Source: Actibacterium atlanticum (lineage in GTDB: Bacteria; Pseudomonadota; Alphaproteobacteria; Rhodobacterales; Rhodobacteraceae). Taken from it: a stretch of 64,000 nt of DNA. A program made the position numbers and the translations under genes. The notes beneath the pieces are model-generated. The model had not been told where the DNA came from and ran no database searches. It saw only the letters and a list, made by a program, of their open reading frames with translations. Where the stretch lies: the NCBI RefSeq assembly GCF_000671395.1, contig NZ_AQQY01000012.1, positions 1 to 64,000 on the forward strand, given 5' to 3'. Numbering within the stretch: the first letter of the stretch is position 1; each line of letters begins with the position of its first letter. Below, one piece after another: positions 53,597 to 61,827 of this stretch.

Positions 53597-53866
53597 ATGA
53601 TTGCGCGCATCCAAGTGACAGACGTCAGGCCGCGGCTGACCGAGCTGCTGGACCGGGTCGAGAACGGGTCCGAAAAACTGCTGCTGACGCGCTATGGCAA
53701 ACCGGTGGCGGCGTTGGTGTCGATGGCGGATTTTGACCGGGTGTGGGAGGCCGAGGAGGAAGAGCTTTACGGCCCACGCGACCCGGAAACCGGCCGCCGC
53801 CCGGGGCCGCTGCTGCGGATCAGTTCGGCGCTTGAAGGGCGCGGGTGGAACTGGTGGCGGCGTTGA
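53597..53866 (+). CDS. Phd/YefM-family antitoxin, apparently without toxin
   Basis: An 89-residue protein. The N-terminal DNA-binding/dimerisation part (about 1-50) matches the prevent-host-death family: VTDVRPRLTELLDRVENG and LLLTRYGKPVAALVSMADF. The C-terminal tail (GPRDPETGRRPGPLLR ... GWNWWRR) is where a toxin would normally be bound. The next gene is not a recognisable Doc, RelE or PIN toxin, so this looks orphaned or paired with a novel partner. The palindrome just upstream supports autoregulation. Confidence 0.8.
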   Translation: MIARIQVTDVRPRLTELLDRVENGSEKLLLTRYGKPVAALVSMADFDRVWEAEEEELYGPRDPETGRRPGPLLRISSALEGRGWNWWRR

Positions 53867-53924
53867 CAGGGGGGCGTTGCGGGCGGAGGATAAACCATTC
53901 CTTCATCCATTGCGTGAGTCGCCC

Positions 53925-54296
53925 ATGACCTATTCCCTCTTCCCCAGCATCTCTTTCAACGCGCCGCTGTCGGGCGACGTCAGCCAGAACATCGAACCGC
54001 GGGTGTTTTCGCCCGACATCGCGGGCGACCATGTGCTGGAACATCGCATTCACCGCAACGTTGCCAGCTATGGCAAACAGCTGGGCAAGATCATGGAGGC
54101 GCTGGAGGTGCTGGCGGACAAGGCCGGGGTCGAGCTGACCGAGATCAGCGAGATGATCGAGAAGGTCGAGGCCGAGAAAGAGAGCCGCCGCGAGACGCTG
54201 CGCCGCGAAGCCGAAGAGGCCCTGGCGCGGTTGAAAGAGAGCGATGCGGGGGCGTGGAAGACGGTGGTGACGCGGCAGACCAAGGATGAAGCTTGA
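53925..54296 (+). CDS. Hypothetical coiled-coil protein
   Basis: A 123-residue protein that I cannot assign to a family. The first 50 residues are non-helical (SLFPSISFNAPLSGDVSQNI). The rest is strongly helical and charged, likely coiled-coil (about 50-115), with heptad-like runs such as ISEMIEKVEAEKESRRETLR. There is no membrane segment or signal. The ATG at 53925 lies 58 bases after the antitoxin stop, so co-transcription is likely. Whether it acts with the antitoxin is unknown. It ends just before a structured repeat. Confidence 0.65.
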   Translation: MTYSLFPSISFNAPLSGDVSQNIEPRVFSPDIAGDHVLEHRIHRNVASYGKQLGKIMEALEVLADKAGVELTEISEMIEKVEAEKESRRETLRREAEEALARLKESDAGAWKTVVTRQTKDEA

Positions 54297-54306
54297 TTTA
54301 GATCGC

Positions 54307-54442
54307 TGAGGGCAGCGCCCAGCCCGGGGTGGGTGCGAAGCGCCCGCCCATGGGGGTGAGGCCCGCCTTGGAATTGATCCGGGGGATCAATTCAGGGCCG
54401 AATGGACGTAGCCCTATGGCGCTGCCCAGTCTATCGTTCAGC
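54307..54442. repeat. Structured intergenic repeat, copy A
   Basis: A 136-base element bounded by GGGCAGC (54310-54316) and GCTGCCC (54421-54427), which can pair, followed by a short imperfect hairpin around TATCG. It contains the block GGGTGGGTGCGAAGCGCCC shared with the other two copies and a perfect inner hairpin, GAATTGATCC/GGATCAATTC with a GGG loop, at 54371-54393. It begins right after the stop of the coiled-coil gene. Confidence 0.75.
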
Positions 54443-54450
54443 TAGAAGGC

Positions 54451-54579
54451 TTAGCTTTCAGGTTTCTTTGGCTTGGGCTTGGGCTTTGGTTTTGGCTTGG
54501 GTTTAGTCTTGCGTGATGAAAGACCATCTTCGTACTTCAGAAAGCTGCGTGTAGGGGGTGGCGCGGGTTTTTTTGCCAT
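54451..54579 (-). CDS. Small basic Lys-Pro repeat protein
   Basis: A 42-residue protein. The N-terminus MAKKPAPPPTRSFLKYEDGL is followed by a run of alternating Lys-Pro dipeptides and ends KKPES. CAGGTGA lies upstream of the ATG at 54579. It is divergent from the membrane hypothetical at 54606 with only 26 bases between the starts. No family is recognised. The tandem KP repeats resemble TonB-like or histone-tail-like spacers, without further support. It is short enough that chance coding cannot be excluded. Confidence 0.45.
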   Translation of the reverse strand: MAKKPAPPPTRSFLKYEDGLSSRKTKPKPKPKPKPKPKKPES

Positions 54580-54605
54580 TTCGTCACCTGCAAAGGACAA
54601 TTTAA

Positions 54606-55151
54606 ATGAACGATAATCAAAAGAGGATTGTGGTGGAAGCTCTAAGACATAGTGAGGTTCACCTAACTGAACTATCGAGTATCGCGTCAGCTGCCGATCA
54701 GAGAGCAATCGGGTTCGCCGGATTTTCCGGGGTGGTCGCAACCGCGCTGCTTGGATTCGCAGAGTTAACACCGTTCCCCGCAATAAGCATCTTAGGATCC
54801 TTTGGCTTGATCTTGGGATCAATTATGGCCGCACAAAGCACGAGTCCTAGATCCTTTCACATACCCGGCCACCGCTGGGAATGTTGGAAGGAACATGTCG
54901 CAGACAATGACGACTACTACAGTGTTTTAATAAGCCAAGCAGAAGAGAATGACATTCGGATAACAGACAACTTCGCTTCTCTGGATGAGAGCGCTTCCCA
55001 GTTTCGAAATGCGATGTCTGTAGTGGTGTTCACTTTTTTGATGACCATTCTGATTCAGGCTATTGGTATGTTAGGCACAACAACTGATCAGGAAACCGAG
55101 CAATCAGGGGAAAGCGCACGGCCCGCATTGTCACACGTTTCCAATCTCTAG
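54606..55151 (+). CDS. Hypothetical membrane protein, AT-rich
   Basis: A 181-residue protein with a helical N-terminus (about 1-33), two adjacent membrane helices (about 34-55 and 57-77), a polar middle, and a third helix (about 136-157) near an acidic C-terminal tail. I do not recognise the family. Base and codon use are more AT-rich than neighbouring lepA and purU, suggesting horizontal origin. It lies in an islet between repeat copy A and lepA. The helical-plus-membrane layout recalls small effector proteins of phage-defence systems, but no partner nucleotidyl cyclase or sensor is present. Confidence 0.6.
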   Translation: MNDNQKRIVVEALRHSEVHLTELSSIASAADQRAIGFAGFSGVVATALLGFAELTPFPAISILGSFGLILGSIMAAQSTSPRSFHIPGHRWECWKEHVADNDDYYSVLISQAEENDIRITDNFASLDESASQFRNAMSVVVFTFLMTILIQAIGMLGTTTDQETEQSGESARPALSHVSNL

Positions 55152-55165
55152 CTTTGAACGTGAGA

Positions 55166-56965
55166 TCAATCATCCATCTTCAGAGCGTTAATAAACGCCT
55201 GCTGCGGGATCTCGACCTTCCCGAACTGACGCATCTTCTTCTTACCCGCTTTCTGCTTTTCCAGCAGTTTTTTCTTACGGGTCGCGTCGCCGCCATAGCA
55301 TTTGGCCGTCACGTCTTTGCGCAGGGCCGAGAGCGTCTCGCGCGCGATGACTTTGCCGCCAATCGCCGCCTGGATCGGGATTTTGAACATGTGGCGCGGG
55401 ATCAGGTCTTTTAACTTTTCGCACATTGCTCGGCCGCGCATCTCAGCCCGGTCGCGGTGGACCATGGTCGACAGCGCGTCGACAGGTTCGTCGTTTACCA
55501 GCACGGACATCTTGACCAAATTGTCCTCGCGATAGCCGGTCATCTGGTAGTCAAACGACGCGTAGCCCTTGGTGACTGACTTCAGGCGATCGTAAAAATC
55601 GAACACAACCTCGTTGAGGGGCAGGTCATAGACCGCCATGGCGCGGGTGCCGGCGTAGGTCAGGTCTTCCTGGATGCCGCGGCGGTCCTGGCACAGTTTC
55701 AGCACGTCGCCAAGGTATTCATCGGGCACAAGGATGGTGGCTTTGATGCGCGGCTCTTCCATGTGGTCGATGGTCGAGGGGTCGGGCATGTCGGCGGGGT
55801 TGTGCAGCTCGATCATTGAACCGTCTTTCATGAAGACGTGGTAGATGACCGAGGGCGCGGTGGTGATCAGGTCGATGTCATATTCGCGCTCGATGCGGTC
55901 GCGGATGACCTCGAGGTGCAGGAGGCCCAGGAAGCCGCAGCGGAAGCCAAAGCCAAGGGCGGCCGAGGTTTCCATCTCAAAGCTGAAGCTCGCGTCATTG
56001 AGGGCCAGTTTCTCGATGCTGTCGCGCAGGTCTTCGAACTGGGCGCTGTCGACGGGGAAGAGGCCGCAGAAGACCACGGGTTGGGCGGGTTTAAAGCCGT
56101 CCAGCGCGTCTTCGGTGCCTTTTTTCTCGTGGGTGATGGTGTCGCCGACGCGGGTGTCGCGCACCTGTTTGATCGAGGCGGTGAGGAAGCCGATCTCACC
56201 GGGACCAAGTTCACCGATATCTTCCATCTTGGGGCGGAAGACGCCAAGGCGGTCGACGGGGTATTTGCCGCCGGTGCCCAGCATTTTGATGCGGTCGCCC
56301 TTTTTGATCACGCCGTCGATGACGCGGATGATGACGACCACGCCCAGATAGGCGTCGTAATAGCTGTCGACCAGCATCGCCTTGAGGGGCGCGTCGCGGT
56401 CACCTTCGGGGGCAGGGAGGCGTTCAACGATGGCCTCCAGCACGTCGGGGATGCCGATGCCGGTTTTGGCGCTGATCTGCAGTGCGTCGGTGGCGTCAAT
56501 GCCGATGACGTCTTCGATCTGTTCGGCCACGCGGTCGCAATCGGCGGCGGGCAGGTCGACCTTGTTGAGGACCGGGACGATTTCATGGTCGGCATCAATG
56601 GCCTGATAGACGTTGGCCAGCGTCTGGGCCTCAACGCCCTGAGACGCGTCCACGACCAGCAGAGAACCTTCGACGGCCTGCATCGAACGGGAGACCTCGT
56701 AGGCGAAATCGACGTGACCGGGGGTGTCGATGAGGTTCAGCACATAGGTGTCGCCGTCGTTGGCCGGGTATTCAATGCGGACGGTGTTGGCCTTGATGGT
56801 GATGCCGCGTTCGCGCTCGATATCCATGCTGTCGAGCAGCTGCTCTTGCATGTCGCGTTCCTTCACCGTGCCTGTCTGTTGGATCAGACGGTCAGCCAGC
56901 GTTGATTTGCCGTGGTCGATATGGGCCACGATGGAGAAATTGCGGATTTTCGATAGCTCGGTCAT
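55166..56965 (-). CDS. lepA: Elongation factor 4 (ribosomal back-translocase)
   Basis: A 599-residue translational GTPase. The G domain has G1 AHIDHGKST at 14-22, [18 protein letters not shown] and NKVDLPAAD. The EF4-specific C-terminal domain ends with [20 protein letters not shown] and a basic tail. It lacks domain IV of EF-G, as expected. The start at 56965 is where the family begins ([19 protein letters not shown]); a longer frame running through the repeat upstream is an artefact. Confidence 0.97.
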   Translation of the reverse strand: MTELSKIRNFSIVAHIDHGKSTLADRLIQQTGTVKERDMQEQLLDSMDIERERGITIKANTVRIEYPANDGDTYVLNLIDTPGHVDFAYEVSRSMQAVEGSLLVVDASQGVEAQTLANVYQAIDADHEIVPVLNKVDLPAADCDRVAEQIEDVIGIDATDALQISAKTGIGIPDVLEAIVERLPAPEGDRDAPLKAMLVDSYYDAYLGVVVIIRVIDGVIKKGDRIKMLGTGGKYPVDRLGVFRPKMEDIGELGPGEIGFLTASIKQVRDTRVGDTITHEKKGTEDALDGFKPAQPVVFCGLFPVDSAQFEDLRDSIEKLALNDASFSFEMETSAALGFGFRCGFLGLLHLEVIRDRIEREYDIDLITTAPSVIYHVFMKDGSMIELHNPADMPDPSTIDHMEEPRIKATILVPDEYLGDVLKLCQDRRGIQEDLTYAGTRAMAVYDLPLNEVVFDFYDRLKSVTKGYASFDYQMTGYREDNLVKMSVLVNDEPVDALSTMVHRDRAEMRGRAMCEKLKDLIPRHMFKIPIQAAIGGKVIARETLSALRKDVTAKCYGGDATRKKKLLEKQKAGKKKMRQFGKVEIPQQAFINALKMDD

Positions 56966-57025
56966 GGCGTGGATATGCGTTGGTTTTGCGGTGCGGTCAA
57001 TGGGGCAAGGCGTTTGCACAGACGG

Positions 57026-57145
57026 ATAGGGCAGCGCCCGAGCCTGGGTGGGTGCGAAGCGCCCTCCTATGGGGAGGGTCCCTCTCGGCGATTGAGCCAA
57101 TCGCCTGTCGGCAACGGGGCACTGCCCGGTCCATCGACCGGGCGT
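57026..57145. repeat. Structured intergenic repeat, copy B
   Basis: A roughly 120-base element. GGGCAGC at 57029-57035 faces GCACTGCCC at 57119-57127, and the shared core GGGTGGGTGCGAAGCGCCC is present. An inner hairpin GGCGATTG/CAATCGCC at 57087-57105 and a terminal hairpin CCGGTCCATCGACCGG complete it. It separates the divergent lepA and the hypothetical gene at 57162. Confidence 0.75.
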
Positions 57146-57161
57146 TGCATCTGCTGAGTGA

Positions 57162-58421
57162 ATGAGGAATGCTGTGACTATTGCGAACGAGGGTTTGATG
57201 CCGGTATTGAATGACGTCGAAGAACTTACGGAATGGCTAGAAGACAAACCTCACACATTACAGCGTGTTTTGGCCGCGAGAGGCGCCCTTCGTGTAGCGC
57301 CAAGCATTGCGACGGCATTGGCTCTGTCAAATGAGGATCTCAAACACCGTCAGTTTGCTCTAACTCTCTTTCGGGCGTTACTAACAATCTGCGTCACATC
57401 AACCGTGAAAAATAAAGAGCTTGAACACTCTGCCAACTCCATCCTCAAAACAGCAAGCGCCTACCGACAGGCCTTCCACAAGACTTCCGAGACCTTGTCT
57501 TCATATGAAGATGGGCGACCGGTCCTTTCAGCGCTCGCAACTGCGATGCGAAAGACCTCAGCGAAAACCGGGCTCAACACACTTCAAGCCGAACACAGAA
57601 CTGACAAAGCCGCCAGTTCTATTCTTGCTGCGACGCAAACAATCGCTTCTTCGACAAAGGTTAGCGTGACTGAATCCACGTTGGTTACTATACGTTTGTC
57701 GACGTTGCAGACAGATGATGCCGACAAGATTATCGTTTGGGAGGCAGTTTCACAGGATACAACCTATGACGGATTGATCGACGCGCCTCACCAATTGTTC
57801 AAGAACCCACTCTGGCCAAACATCCCTGCCAAACAGTTAAGCGACGAAAAAGCTGCCTTTGAGTACAATTCGTCGAGACAGCAAAAATGGGGATTTTGGG
57901 TGCGCTGGTACGATGCCATGTGGCATGGAGAGCCAATGGATTGGGCTTTGCAAGAGGCGGTTGCCCTATTGCCCAACGTGGATTGGCAGGCCGGGCCCGA
58001 GCGGATTGCCGAGCGGATCAAGGAGATTGAGGCGCGGTTTGCGTTGAAGGCTCGGATTGCCGAGCTGGAGGCTAGCTTGGCGCAGACCCGTGCGGGGCGG
58101 TTCGGGATTGGGGGGAATAGTCCTCCGCCAGAAGGGCAGTTGGACGAGGCGGATTTGACGCCATTGGTACGGCCTTTACAGGTATTGAAGGCAGAGACTG
58201 AGGCAGAGACTCCTTCTAAGTCGCGCATTCAGCAGGCGATTGATGGTCTCAGAGCAACTTTGAAGTGGATCGGCGGGCACATCGACGCAGGCATCGGGGC
58301 TGGTATGAAAACCGCTGGCGCAGCGGTGGGCACCACCTTCGTGGCAAAGCTAGCGGGCTACGGTGACGAAATCGCGCGCGTACTTGCGGCAGCGGAAGCT
58401 TGGTTGAAAGCTCTGTTTTAG
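57162..58421 (+). CDS. Hypothetical accessory protein with GIGxNxPPE-like motif
   Basis: A 419-residue protein with no family that I can name. The N-terminal 200 residues are helical, Ser/Thr/Ala-rich and more AT-rich in base use. The middle holds [19 protein letters not shown] and a coiled-coil ([20 protein letters not shown]), followed by [12 protein letters not shown] near residue 320. I recall a short GIGHNxPPE-type motif in many accessory proteins of alphaproteobacteria. The C-terminus has a Gly/Ala-rich hydrophobic helix (about 375-400). GTG at 57174, behind GAGGA, is the more likely start. The gene is bracketed by repeat copies B and C. Confidence 0.65.
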   Translation: MRNAVTIANEGLMPVLNDVEELTEWLEDKPHTLQRVLAARGALRVAPSIATALALSNEDLKHRQFALTLFRALLTICVTSTVKNKELEHSANSILKTASAYRQAFHKTSETLSSYEDGRPVLSALATAMRKTSAKTGLNTLQAEHRTDKAASSILAATQTIASSTKVSVTESTLVTIRLSTLQTDDADKIIVWEAVSQDTTYDGLIDAPHQLFKNPLWPNIPAKQLSDEKAAFEYNSSRQQKWGFWVRWYDAMWHGEPMDWALQEAVALLPNVDWQAGPERIAERIKEIEARFALKARIAELEASLAQTRAGRFGIGGNSPPPEGQLDEADLTPLVRPLQVLKAETEAETPSKSRIQQAIDGLRATLKWIGGHIDAGIGAGMKTAGAAVGTTFVAKLAGYGDEIARVLAAAEAWLKALF

Positions 58422-58426
58422 ATAAC

Positions 58427-58508
58427 TGAGGGCAGCGCCCGGACCGGGGTGGGTGTGAAGCACCCGCCCGTGGGGCGGGGCGGGTGCTGCCCGGACTATC
58501 GTCCGGGC
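58427..58508. repeat. Structured intergenic repeat, copy C
   Basis: The shortest copy, about 82 bases. GGGCAGC (58430-58436) pairs with GCTGCCC (58486-58492), the core reads GGGTGGGTGTGAAGCACCC, and the terminal hairpin is CGGACTATCGTCCG. The change from CG to TG/CA in the core keeps the small hairpin paired, which suggests the fold matters. It starts right after the stop of the preceding gene. Confidence 0.78.
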
Positions 58509-58657
58509 GAAACATTGTTTTGTGATCGGTTGTGTTCAGGCCACCAGATGTGGCGAATTGAATTTTAACCGGTTTTGCGGCATGCTGCGTGCATGAGTTC
58601 TCTTCGCCGGGGACGTGACATCAAGAATGCGGCCCGGCCAGAATCGAGGCAGATACA

Positions 58658-58957
58658 ATGAAAAAATACGCAATGATTTCGCTGATCGCGCTGATGGTGG
58701 CTCCGGCTGCGCAGGCGGGGACGATTGAGCGCGCCTGTCTGAAGGCTGACCGTAAGGCCGCCAGCCGCAGCCTGTGTGGCTGCATTCAGGATGCCGCTGA
58801 TCTGACGCTAAGCAAGGGCGATCAGAAGATGGCGGCGTCGTTCTTTTCGGACCCGCACCGGGCGCAGGAAATCCGGCAATCGGATCGCTCCAGCCATGAA
58901 ACCTTCTGGAAGCGCTATAAGCAGTTTGGTCAGACCGCGCAGGTCTATTGCGATTGA
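58658..58957 (+). CDS. Small secreted cysteine-containing protein
   Basis: A 99-residue protein. A Sec signal peptide (MKKYAMISLIALMVAPAAQA) is followed by a mature part of about 79 residues with four Cys (RACLKAD, RSLCGCIQDAA, final YCD), likely disulphide-bonded in the periplasm. The pattern is common among Rhodobacterales hypothetical proteins, some annotated without evidence as arginine transporters. GAGGCAG lies upstream of the ATG. It is convergent with the phosphatase gene, stop to stop. Confidence 0.75.
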   Translation: MKKYAMISLIALMVAPAAQAGTIERACLKADRKAASRSLCGCIQDAADLTLSKGDQKMAASFFSDPHRAQEIRQSDRSSHETFWKRYKQFGQTAQVYCD

Positions 58958-59407
58958 TCAGCTGAGCCGGGCGATCAGGCCCCTGCTGGCCTCTTCGATC
59001 AGATCAAGCACAAGGTCAAACCCGCCCTCGTAATAGGGGTCGGGGACTTCGGTGCGATCTGTATCGGCATAGGTCAGGAACAGCGCGGTTTCGGTCATGT
59101 TGCCCGTGGGGCGCATGCGTTCAAGCGCGGTCATGTTGGAATGGTCCATGGCGATGATCAGATCGAAGCGGCCGAAGTCTTGGGTTTGCACCTGTTGGGC
59201 GCGCAGCGCGCTGAGGTCATAGCCGCGCACGGCGGCCTCTTGTAGCGCGCGCGCATCGGGCGGGTCACCCACATGCCAGCCCCCCGTGCCCGCGCTTTCA
59301 ACATAGACATCCAGCCCCGCCTGCTTTGCGAGCGTCGCAAAAACCCCATGCGCCGTAGGGGATCGGCAGATATTTCCAAGACAGACAAACAGAATGGAAG
59401 TAGTCAT
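58958..59407 (-). CDS. Low-molecular-weight protein-tyrosine phosphatase
   Basis: A 149-residue LMW-PTP. The active-site loop C9-LGNIC-R15-S is complete, and the general acid Asp is in EVPDPYYEGG near residue 125. The start at 59407 was chosen for GGAGGG upstream and because the P-loop then sits at the usual position. Targets are unknown; relatives act on tyrosine kinases of capsule synthesis or on arginine phosphate. It is divergent from cobB. Confidence 0.93.
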   Translation of the reverse strand: MTTSILFVCLGNICRSPTAHGVFATLAKQAGLDVYVESAGTGGWHVGDPPDARALQEAAVRGYDLSALRAQQVQTQDFGRFDLIIAMDHSNMTALERMRPTGNMTETALFLTYADTDRTEVPDPYYEGGFDLVLDLIEEASRGLIARLS

Positions 59408-59490
59408 TTGCGCCCTCCGTCTTGAAAAAGATGGCACGATTGCAGAGGGTTGTCCAACACAGCTGTGCGGCAGGCCAAAGGAAGCGCGTC

Positions 59491-60180
59491 ATGGACAAGA
59501 TTGTTATACTGACCGGGGCGGGTGTTTCTGCCGAAAGCGGGCTGGGCACATTTCGTGATGCGGGCGGGGTGTGGACGCAATACGACCTTGAGGAGGTCGC
59601 CACGCCCGAGGGCTTTGCGAAGAACCCCGGGCTGGTGCATGATTTCTATAACGCGCGGCGCGAAAATTGCAAAAACAAGGCACCCAATGCCGCTCATGAC
59701 GCTTTGGCGCGACTGGAGCGCGAGTTCACCGGCGACCTGATGTTGGTGACGCAGAACGTGGATGATCTGCATGAGCGTGCCGGTTGCCAGAACGTGGTAC
59801 ACATGCACGGAGAACTGATGCGGGCGCGCTGTGCGCTGTGTGATCACCGCTATGACGCGCCCTTGGTGATGGGGGTTGCAGACCCCTGCCCCGCCTGCGA
59901 GCGCGGCCCGACCCGGCCCGATATCGTTTGGTTTGGCGAAATGCCGTTTTTCATGGATGACATCTATGTCGCGCTAAGTGCGGCGGATCTGTTTGTGTCG
60001 ATCGGCACCTCGGGCAGTGTCTATCCGGCCGCTGGCTTCGTTCAGATCGCCGATGCGGCGGGGGCGGATACGCTGGAGTTGAACCTGGAGCCTTCGCTTG
60101 GGATCAGCGATTTCGCGCAGGCCCGCCAGGGGCCAGCCACGCAGATCGTGCCCGAGTGGGTCGCCGAAATTCTGGGGTAG
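59491..60180 (+). CDS. cobB: NAD-dependent protein deacylase (sirtuin)
   Basis: A 229-residue sirtuin. Motifs seen are GAGVSAESGLGTFRD at 9-23, TQNVD at 87-91, catalytic H106 in HMHGE, and Zn ligands C114, C117, C133 and C136. Y53 and R56 in DFYNARRE match the SIRT5/CobB pair that accepts succinyl and malonyl groups, so both deacetylase and desuccinylase activity are likely. A classical target is acetyl-CoA synthetase, which would connect it to the organic-acid symporter cluster only by physiology. AAAGGAAG precedes the ATG at 59491. Confidence 0.94.
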   Translation: MDKIVILTGAGVSAESGLGTFRDAGGVWTQYDLEEVATPEGFAKNPGLVHDFYNARRENCKNKAPNAAHDALARLEREFTGDLMLVTQNVDDLHERAGCQNVVHMHGELMRARCALCDHRYDAPLVMGVADPCPACERGPTRPDIVWFGEMPFFMDDIYVALSAADLFVSIGTSGSVYPAAGFVQIADAAGADTLELNLEPSLGISDFAQARQGPATQIVPEWVAEILG

Positions 60181-60217
60181 GCCTTGCCGCCTGCGGTGTG
60201 CGCTTTAAGTGCCGGTC

Positions 60218-61684
60218 ATGAAACGTGTTTTACTGATCCTGCCGCACCAGCTTTTTGTTCACCACCCCGGCCTAAGCTTTCACCCCGACGAGATCCTCCT
60301 GTTCGAGGATCCCTTGTTTTTTGGTGATACGGTGTATCCGGCCGCGTTTCACAAGCAAAAGCTGTGGCTGCATATGGCGAGCATGGCGCAGTATCGGGCC
60401 TTGCTGGAAAAACAAGGGCATCGGGTGCGCACCCTTGCCTATGACGCCCACGCAAACGACCTTCAGGCCGGCCTGGACCAGGCGCAAGAGGTGTTGTTGG
60501 CGGATCCGGTCGATTTCATTGCTTTGAAGCGGATACGAAAAGCCGCAAAGGGACGGTTAAAGCTGCTGTCCACACCGGGGTTTGTGAACAGCGACGCAGA
60601 AAATCAGCAGCAAACGCAAGGGCGCTGGTTTATGGCAGATTACTACAAACGTCAGCGCCGTCGTCTGAACATTTTGATGGAGGGGGATGCGCCCAAGGGC
60701 GGCAAGTGGAGTTTCGACGAAGACAATCGAAAGAAAGTGCCAAAGGCACTTTTGAACGCCATCCCGTCCCTGCCCCAACCCGCCTATGACGATACGGATA
60801 TGGCGGCAAAGCGGCGTGTTATTTCGGATTTCCCCCAAGCACCGGGCAGGTTAAACAGCCTGTACCTGCCCACCACCCATTCTGCGGCTGAAAGCTGGTT
60901 GCGCGATTTCCTGCGCCAGCGGCTGCCCCGTTTTGGGGACTACGAAGATGCCATCGTCGCGGGTGAAAACACGTTGTGGCATTCAGTGTTGACCCCGATG
61001 TTGAACATCGGTCTGCTGACGCCAGCACAGGTGATCGAAGAGACACTTGAGCATGCAGAGCGCTTTGACGTACCCCTTAACGCGCTGGAAGGTTTCATAC
61101 GCCAGATCATTGGATGGCGCGAATTCATGCGCGCCAGTTACACCGAACTGGGCGTTAAGATGCGGACATCGAACCATTGGAACCACACCCGCCCGATGCC
61201 ACACGCGTTTTACGATGCCACCACCGGTTTGCCCCCGGTGGACGATGCAATCGGCCGCGTTCTTGAAACCGGATATTGCCACCACATTGAGCGCCTGATG
61301 GTGTTGGGCGGCATCATGTTCCTGTGCGAGATTTCGCCAGATGCGATCTATCGCTGGTTTATGGAACTGTTTGTCGACAGTTATGATTGGGTCATGGTGC
61401 CCAATGTTTACGCCATGAGCCAACATGCCGACGGTGGCTTGATCACAACGAAGCCGTATTTTTCCGGGTCGAACTATATTCGCAAAATGAGCCATTACCC
61501 CAAGGGCGATTGGGCGGAAATTTGGGATGGGTTGTACTGGCGCTTCATCCTAAAGCATTGCGATGTTTTACAGCGCAACCCCAGATGGGCAATGATGTGC
61601 CGCATGGCGCAGAAAATGGATTCGGATGTTCAGGCGCATCATATCAGCACTGCGGAAGAATTTTTGGCAAAACTCAGCCCGTAG
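60218..61684 (+). CDS. PhrB-type photolyase/cryptochrome homologue lacking Fe-S cysteines
   Basis: A 488-residue protein of the bacterial cryptochrome/(6-4) photolyase (FeS-BCP) family, which repairs UV lesions with FAD and light. Recognisable text includes the start VLLILPHQLF, FIRQIIGWREFMR (about 293-305), HHIERLMVLG (355-364), and PNVYAMSQHADGGLITTKPY (about 395-414). In relatives four Cys hold a [4Fe-4S] cluster. Here the first site reads GLPPVD (338-342) and the loop after MSHY (424-427) reads PKGDWAEIW, shortened and without Cys. All four ligands therefore seem lost. It has no clear ribosome site; the ATG at 60218 is taken over an in-frame GTG at 60209. Confidence 0.88.
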   Translation: MKRVLLILPHQLFVHHPGLSFHPDEILLFEDPLFFGDTVYPAAFHKQKLWLHMASMAQYRALLEKQGHRVRTLAYDAHANDLQAGLDQAQEVLLADPVDFIALKRIRKAAKGRLKLLSTPGFVNSDAENQQQTQGRWFMADYYKRQRRRLNILMEGDAPKGGKWSFDEDNRKKVPKALLNAIPSLPQPAYDDTDMAAKRRVISDFPQAPGRLNSLYLPTTHSAAESWLRDFLRQRLPRFGDYEDAIVAGENTLWHSVLTPMLNIGLLTPAQVIEETLEHAERFDVPLNALEGFIRQIIGWREFMRASYTELGVKMRTSNHWNHTRPMPHAFYDATTGLPPVDDAIGRVLETGYCHHIERLMVLGGIMFLCEISPDAIYRWFMELFVDSYDWVMVPNVYAMSQHADGGLITTKPYFSGSNYIRKMSHYPKGDWAEIWDGLYWRFILKHCDVLQRNPRWAMMCRMAQKMDSDVQAHHISTAEEFLAKLSP

Positions 61685-61701
61685 ACGCGCCCTCCACCAA
61701 A

Positions 61702-61731
61702 GCGAAAGCCGGGGAAAACATCGGCTTTCGC
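61702..61731. terminator. Hairpin between convergent photolyase and copper-chaperone genes
   Basis: GCGAAAGCCG pairs perfectly with CGGCTTTCGC (10-base stem, 10-base loop), 17 bases after the photolyase stop. There is no T-run, so it may end or protect transcripts from either side. Confidence 0.5.
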
Positions 61732-61827
61732 CCCGGGGCATGGGAAATGTGCCCTTTGACCACCGCGACAGGGACGCAGGTTGCGGTGGCCGGGCGGCAG
61801 GCGGGAGGGCCGCCGCCCGATTTCGGC

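Noticed and set aside
53597-54296. A standard type II toxin-antitoxin pair
   Set aside because: Only the antitoxin side can be recognised. The downstream protein has no toxin fold that I can identify, so a full TA system is not claimed.
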